Assembly: GCA_944332475.1 (NCBI GenBank)
Contig: CALVKA010000004.1
Coordinates: 1 to 64,000 of the forward strand
Direction: 5' to 3'
From: an uncultured Bacilli bacterium
Lineage (GTDB): Bacteria > Bacillota_I > Bacilli_A > RF39 > UBA660
Length of the DNA: 64,000 nucleotides
Within the stretch, counting starts at the first letter, position 1. Each line of letters starts with the position of its first letter. The notes under the pieces are model-generated. The model searched no databases. It saw only the letters and a list, made by a program, of their open reading frames with translations, and was not told the DNA's origin. A program made the position numbers and the translations under genes. Below, piece by piece: positions 60,998 to 64,000 of the stretch.

Positions 60998-61426
60998 TTA
61001 TTTATATTCTTTTTTTAATGCTTTTTCTATATAAGAAATATTTATTGGTAAAATATTTATTTTCTCTTGTGACAAATTTTTAAGAGCTAATTTTCTTATT
61101 TCATAATAATTATTTTCATTATTTTCTTCTTTTTCTTCTCCACCTAATCGAGGCGTTCCAGAAATAATTTTAGCATGATAATGATAATCCACTCCGTTTT
61201 TTGTTGGATTTTCTCCAAGATATCCTAATAATTTAATATCTACCATAAATTCTTCTTTAATTTCTCTTATTACTGCTTGTTCTGGTGTTTCATTTTCTTC
61301 TATTTTTCCACCTGGAATGGCATAATAAGTAAGTACTTTATTACCTTTTCTTTTTTTACGATATAATAGATAAATATCTTTTTCGTCTTCTGTTAAGATT
61401 ATTGCTCTAGCAGTGTCTCTTCTCAT
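60998..61426 (-). CDS. NUDIX-family hydrolase
   Basis: A 142-residue protein. The NUDIX box lies at about residues 38-60: GGKIEENETPEQAVIREIKE with EEF following, where the usual Gly after the EE pair is replaced (EEFMV). The catalytic Glu residues are present. NUDIX enzymes split nucleoside diphosphates linked to another group; the substrate here is unknown. The start overlaps the stop of the phosphodiesterase gene as ATGA, and that stop is UGA. Confidence 0.88.
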   Translation of the reverse strand: MRRDTARAIILTEDEKDIYLLYRKKRKGNKVLTYYAIPGGKIEENETPEQAVIREIKEEFMVDIKLLGYLGENPTKNGVDYHYHAKIISGTPRLGGEEKEENNENNYYEIRKLALKNLSQEKINILPINISYIEKALKKEYK

Positions 61427-61959
61427 ATTAAGTCCTCTTCTGCGACAATATTATCCTCTACATCGTAAATCGTTGCTTTTTCTTCTTCTAAGATTAAATA
61501 GGTTGGCCTTCCTTCTCTTGGTAAAGAAATAGACCCTGGATTTATATAATAATTTGTTTCCACTTTTTTAATAAATGGAATATGAAAGTGTCCGTAAATT
61601 AATATAGAATTCTCTTTATTCCAATTGCTTTCGTTGTAGATATGTCCGTGTGTAATATAGATATCTTTGCTTTCCATCATAATTAAACTTAAATCTTGAA
61701 TTATTGGAAAGTTTGATACGGATATATCTACTTCTGAATCACAATTTCCTCGCATGCAAATTAAATTCTCTTTCATCGATTCTAAAAATTTTTGAACACT
61801 TGAAATGTCATATCCTTCTATCATTTTATTTCGTGGTCCAATATAGTATAAATCACCTAATACGACTAGTTTGTCACAATCAAATTCTTTATATTTTTCT
61901 TTTATCTTTGGCAAATTTGTTTTTATTCCATGGATATCAGATATCACCATTAATCTCAT
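61423..61959 (-). CDS. YfcE-type metallophosphoesterase
   Basis: A 178-residue calcineurin-fold phosphodiesterase. Metal-binding motifs are ISDIHG (6-11), VLGDLYYIGPR near 33, RGNCD near 70, THGH near 103 and YGHFHIP near 123, with the final NPGSISLPREGRPTYL typical of YfcE/MJ0936. Members hydrolyse phosphodiesters such as artificial substrates; the cell substrate is not known. It overlaps the NUDIX gene by four bases and lies three bases after the acyltransferase gene, so all three are one operon. Confidence 0.92.
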   Translation of the reverse strand: MRLMVISDIHGIKTNLPKIKEKYKEFDCDKLVVLGDLYYIGPRNKMIEGYDISSVQKFLESMKENLICMRGNCDSEVDISVSNFPIIQDLSLIMMESKDIYITHGHIYNESNWNKENSILIYGHFHIPFIKKVETNYYINPGSISLPREGRPTYLILEEEKATIYDVEDNIVAEEDLI

Positions 61960-61962
61960 ATG

Positions 61963-63057
61963 TTATCCTCTCTTTCTTACTTTTTCTTTCTTTTGTTCTA
62001 ATTCTTTTTTTAATTTTCTTTTGATTTTTAGTTTCGGCCAGATTATTTCTGCAATGATATAGGTAAGTATAGCCAGGCTAATTGTCATGCCCCAGTACAC
62101 CATTAAGGTATGATGATAAGATAGATGAATATTATTTTGTACAAAAGTTCGGACTGGAACATTGGCTAAATACATAAGAAAACCAAATTTTCCTAATGAT
62201 TGAAATTTTGGAGATGTAAATATCTTGGATGTATAGCTTTGATTACTGAAAGTAATAGAAATACTAAAGAAAAATATAATCGCAATTAAATAACTTCCAG
62301 CAATACCATAGTGCATGTTCGCAACTAAAAATAGATACATCAAAGTCTCTAATACCGTAATTATTATTTTTTGTTTCCTGGTCCATTCTTTTTTCTTAAG
62401 ATAATTAGAAAACGCATAGGCTAAAACTCCAATATTCATAAAAATTAGCCCTTTGTAGAACCCATCAATAAAAATAAAATTACTTACTAGGGGATCTGTA
62501 ATATTTATGTGTTGATAACGTACTAGACCGTATGTAAATAAAATGATAGCTGGTGATATATAATATATATAGGTTTTTTTATATTTATATACCAATGGAA
62601 ATAATAAGAAAAATAAGACTAACATAACGGAAATATACCAACATCCTAGATTTATTCCCATTCCATTTCCTAAAAAACCTAAAAAGAATAATTCACTGAT
62701 AGTACTGTCTGAAAATAGGATATGATAGTCTAATATGTTTCTATAGTATACTAAAATATATCCTAGTATTGTTATCACAATGATACTGGGAAGTAGTGGT
62801 TTTAATCTGCTCCATACAAATTTTAAATCTAGTTTTCCAATATTTTCTTTTGTTTTTTTCTCGGATATTTTTTCTACGGATTTTATAAATAAAAATCCTG
62901 TTACAATAAAATAAAAATCTACAGCAAAATAGCCTCGATTAAAATACCCTGCCCCAAATACTCCAGTAAATACCCAGCTGTGATATGATACAATCATCAA
63001 GCTGAAAACAAATCTTAAAAAGTCTATATAATAATTTCTATCTTTTTGTATATTCAT
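61963..63057 (-). CDS. Acyltransferase-3-family membrane O-acyltransferase
   Basis: A 364-residue protein with about ten membrane helices. It starts YYIDFLRFVFSLMIVSYHSW, with the catalytic-type His, then YFAVDFYFIVTGFLF and LGCWYISVMLVLFFLLFPLVY. This subtype resembles the acyltransferases found alone in Firmicute genomes more than the two copies in the glycan locus. It probably acylates an extracytoplasmic sugar; the substrate is unknown. GGGTGG precedes the ATG, with an extended -10 upstream. First gene of the operon with the phosphodiesterase and NUDIX genes. Confidence 0.87.
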   Translation of the reverse strand: MNIQKDRNYYIDFLRFVFSLMIVSYHSWVFTGVFGAGYFNRGYFAVDFYFIVTGFLFIKSVEKISEKKTKENIGKLDLKFVWSRLKPLLPSIIVITILGYILVYYRNILDYHILFSDSTISELFFLGFLGNGMGINLGCWYISVMLVLFFLLFPLVYKYKKTYIYYISPAIILFTYGLVRYQHINITDPLVSNFIFIDGFYKGLIFMNIGVLAYAFSNYLKKKEWTRKQKIIITVLETLMYLFLVANMHYGIAGSYLIAIIFFFSISITFSNQSYTSKIFTSPKFQSLGKFGFLMYLANVPVRTFVQNNIHLSYHHTLMVYWGMTISLAILTYIIAEIIWPKLKIKRKLKKELEQKKEKVRKRG

Positions 63058-63074
63058 ACTACCACCCTATATTT

Positions 63075-63083
63075 ATTATAGCA
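63075..63083 (-). promoter_or_regulatory. Extended -10 promoter of the acyltransferase operon
   Basis: Minus-strand TGCTATAAT, 17 bases before the ATG at 63057. The spacing to the ribosome site is short but workable. Confidence 0.45.
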
Positions 63084-63101
63084 TTGATAGATTTCTTTTC
63101 A

Positions 63102-63131
63102 TAATAAAAAGTGACTTTTAGGGTCACTTTT
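63102..63131 (-). terminator. Terminator of the ABC permease gene
   Basis: A 9-bp stem (63107-63115 with 63123-63131) with a seven-base loop and T-rich sequence beyond on the minus strand. It lies about 70 bases after the permease stop. Confidence 0.85.
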
Positions 63132-63200
63132 ATCCGGAAGATTCTTAATTGAGAAATTATTTCTTATTTCTTTTTGTTTTGTGTTTTGTTTCTTTTTCTA

Positions 63201-64000
63201 TTATGCACTTCCTCTTCTTTTTTTTATATAATTTTCTAGACTATCAATTATAATATACATGATATAAGAAATGATTCCTAAAATCACTACTCCTGTGATT
63301 ACTAGGTTAATATTAAAGACTTGGGAACCATACATGATTAAATATCCGAGTCCACTTTTTGATACTAATAATTCTCCCATAATGACTCCTATTAGAGACA
63401 TAGAAATATTAATTTTTAAGGCACTAATTAATGTTGGTACATTGCTGGGTAATACTGCCTTTGTAAATATTTGGCATTTTGTTGCACCAAGGGATTTTAA
63501 TAATGTAATATAACTTTTATTTGTTCTAGCAAATCCTTGATATATCGTCAGGATTGTTACAAAGGTACTAATTAGTAGAGCCATAAAAATAATGGAATTC
63601 ATACTGGCACCTACCCAAATAATAATCAAAGGTCCTAAGGCTACTTTTGGTAGAGAGTTTAATATCGTTATATAAGGGTCAATAATCTTTGCTATTATTT
63701 TGTTACTCCAAAGAATAGTGGCAACGATAAAACCTATTATAGTTGCTACTAAAAAACTTACTATCACTTCGTATAAGGTTATTCCTATATGAGTAAACAG
63801 AGTTTGATCTTTTAATAATTGGATAGTTGTTTCTATTACTTCTGATGGGGATGATGATAAAAATGTATTGATTAATTCAAATCTTGATAACAATTCCCAG
63901 GCAATTAAAAATACAACAATAATTAACAAGCGAAAAAAGAAAACAATTCTTTTTTCCTTTTTTTGTTTTTTTAAATAATCTATATGTTCCTTACTGTATG
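63201..64000 (-). CDS. ABC transporter permease, SsuC/TauC/ThiX-like (5' end outside window)
   Basis: An integral membrane permease of the BPD_transp_1 type with about six helices. The conserved EAA loop is near ITLLKSLGATKCQIFTKAVLPSNVP, of which the key points are the SLGA and the LPSNVP ends. The frame stays open to the window edge, reading YSKEHIDYLKKQKKEKR upstream of a TTG at 63929. This Lys-rich cytoplasmic lead is usual in this subfamily, so the true start lies beyond 64000. Members import sulfonates, nitrate-like ions or thiamine precursors with an ATPase and a binding protein, probably encoded to the right. The substrate cannot be told. Confidence 0.88.
   Translation of the reverse strand, partial: YSKEHIDYLKKQKKEKRIVFFFRLLIIVVFLIAWELLSRFELINTFLSSSPSEVIETTIQLLKDQTLFTHIGITLYEVIVSFLVATIIGFIVATILWSNKIIAKIIDPYITILNSLPKVALGPLIIIWVGASMNSIIFMALLISTFVTILTIYQGFARTNKSYITLLKSLGATKCQIFTKAVLPSNVPTLISALKINISMSLIGVIMGELLVSKSGLGYLIMYGSQVFNINLVITGVVILGIISYIMYIIIDSLENYIKKRRGSA

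Overview
The window is very AT-rich DNA from a low-GC Gram-positive bacterium, most likely an uncultured anaerobic gut member of Bacilli (the Erysipelotrichia/RF39-like neighbourhood). The evidence is PcrA- and GatCAB-type housekeeping genes, consensus AGGAGG ribosome sites and TTGAAA/TATAAT promoters, LtaS-, LCP-, PASTA- and sortase-type wall genes, and an anaerobe's superoxide reductase/rubredoxin set. UGA is used as a stop codon (for example at 11466 and 61423), so this is the standard bacterial code and not the Mycoplasma code. Taxonomic placement below phylum level is inference. No tRNA, rRNA, CRISPR array or insertion sequence was recognised, and no stretch above 300 bases lacks a gene.

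Layout. 1-2475: edge fragment of an Rpn/PD-(D/E)XK protein, a DUF2238-like membrane protein and a diacylglycerol-kinase-family lipid kinase. 2652-4560 (+): small membrane protein plus an MdoB-type phosphoglycerol transferase. 4588-27878 (all -): a large surface-glycan locus. It holds a PP-loop/ATP-grasp fusion, a GH25 lysozyme with wall-binding repeats, GT2-GT4 and GT4 enzymes, a pyruvyltransferase/4Fe-4S/FrhB fusion, a TagGH-like ABC exporter, and a long operon. That operon has two DUF6056-like membrane proteins, two acyltransferase-3 proteins, an SGNH hydrolase, three GT2 enzymes and a polymerase(ligase)-GT4 fusion. 28010-36546: kinase-less PASTA protein, GH73-type glucosaminidase with Ig-like repeats, and an LCP ligase with a PASTA tail. 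36605-37985: Spx/ArsC-like protein, superoxide reductase and flavin reductase-rubredoxin. 38111-44378: LtaS-type synthase, YihY/BrkB protein, and a double-SBP/degenerate-GGDEF sensor. 44432-47613: gatCAB. 47701-54977: membrane proteins of unknown role, ligA, a Bax-inhibitor-1 protein and twin nucleotidyltransferases. 55000-57093: pcrA. 57172-60343: thioester-domain adhesin, sortase and a membrane protein. 60480-63057: small membrane protein, NUDIX, YfcE-type phosphodiesterase, acyltransferase. 63201-64000: ABC permease cut by the window edge.

How the genes fit together. About half the window builds, exports, polymerises, attaches and remodels cell-surface polymers. Sugars are assembled by GT2/GT4 enzymes, decorated by acyl and probably pyruvyl groups, polymerised by the RfaL/Wzy-like protein or exported by the ABC pair, and could be attached to the wall by the LCP protein. 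LtaS and MdoB-like enzymes add glycerol-phosphate polymers, the lipid kinase could recycle the diacylglycerol they release, and GH25/GH73 enzymes trim the wall. The features most worth following up are the PP-loop/zinc/ATP-grasp_ST fusion at 4588-6849, the thioester-adhesin/sortase operon at 57172-60343, a decayed GT2 tail at 21400-21530 that records duplication of the glycan module, and sensor-like SBP lobes attached both to an LCP ligase and to a GGDEF protein whose signature is degenerate.
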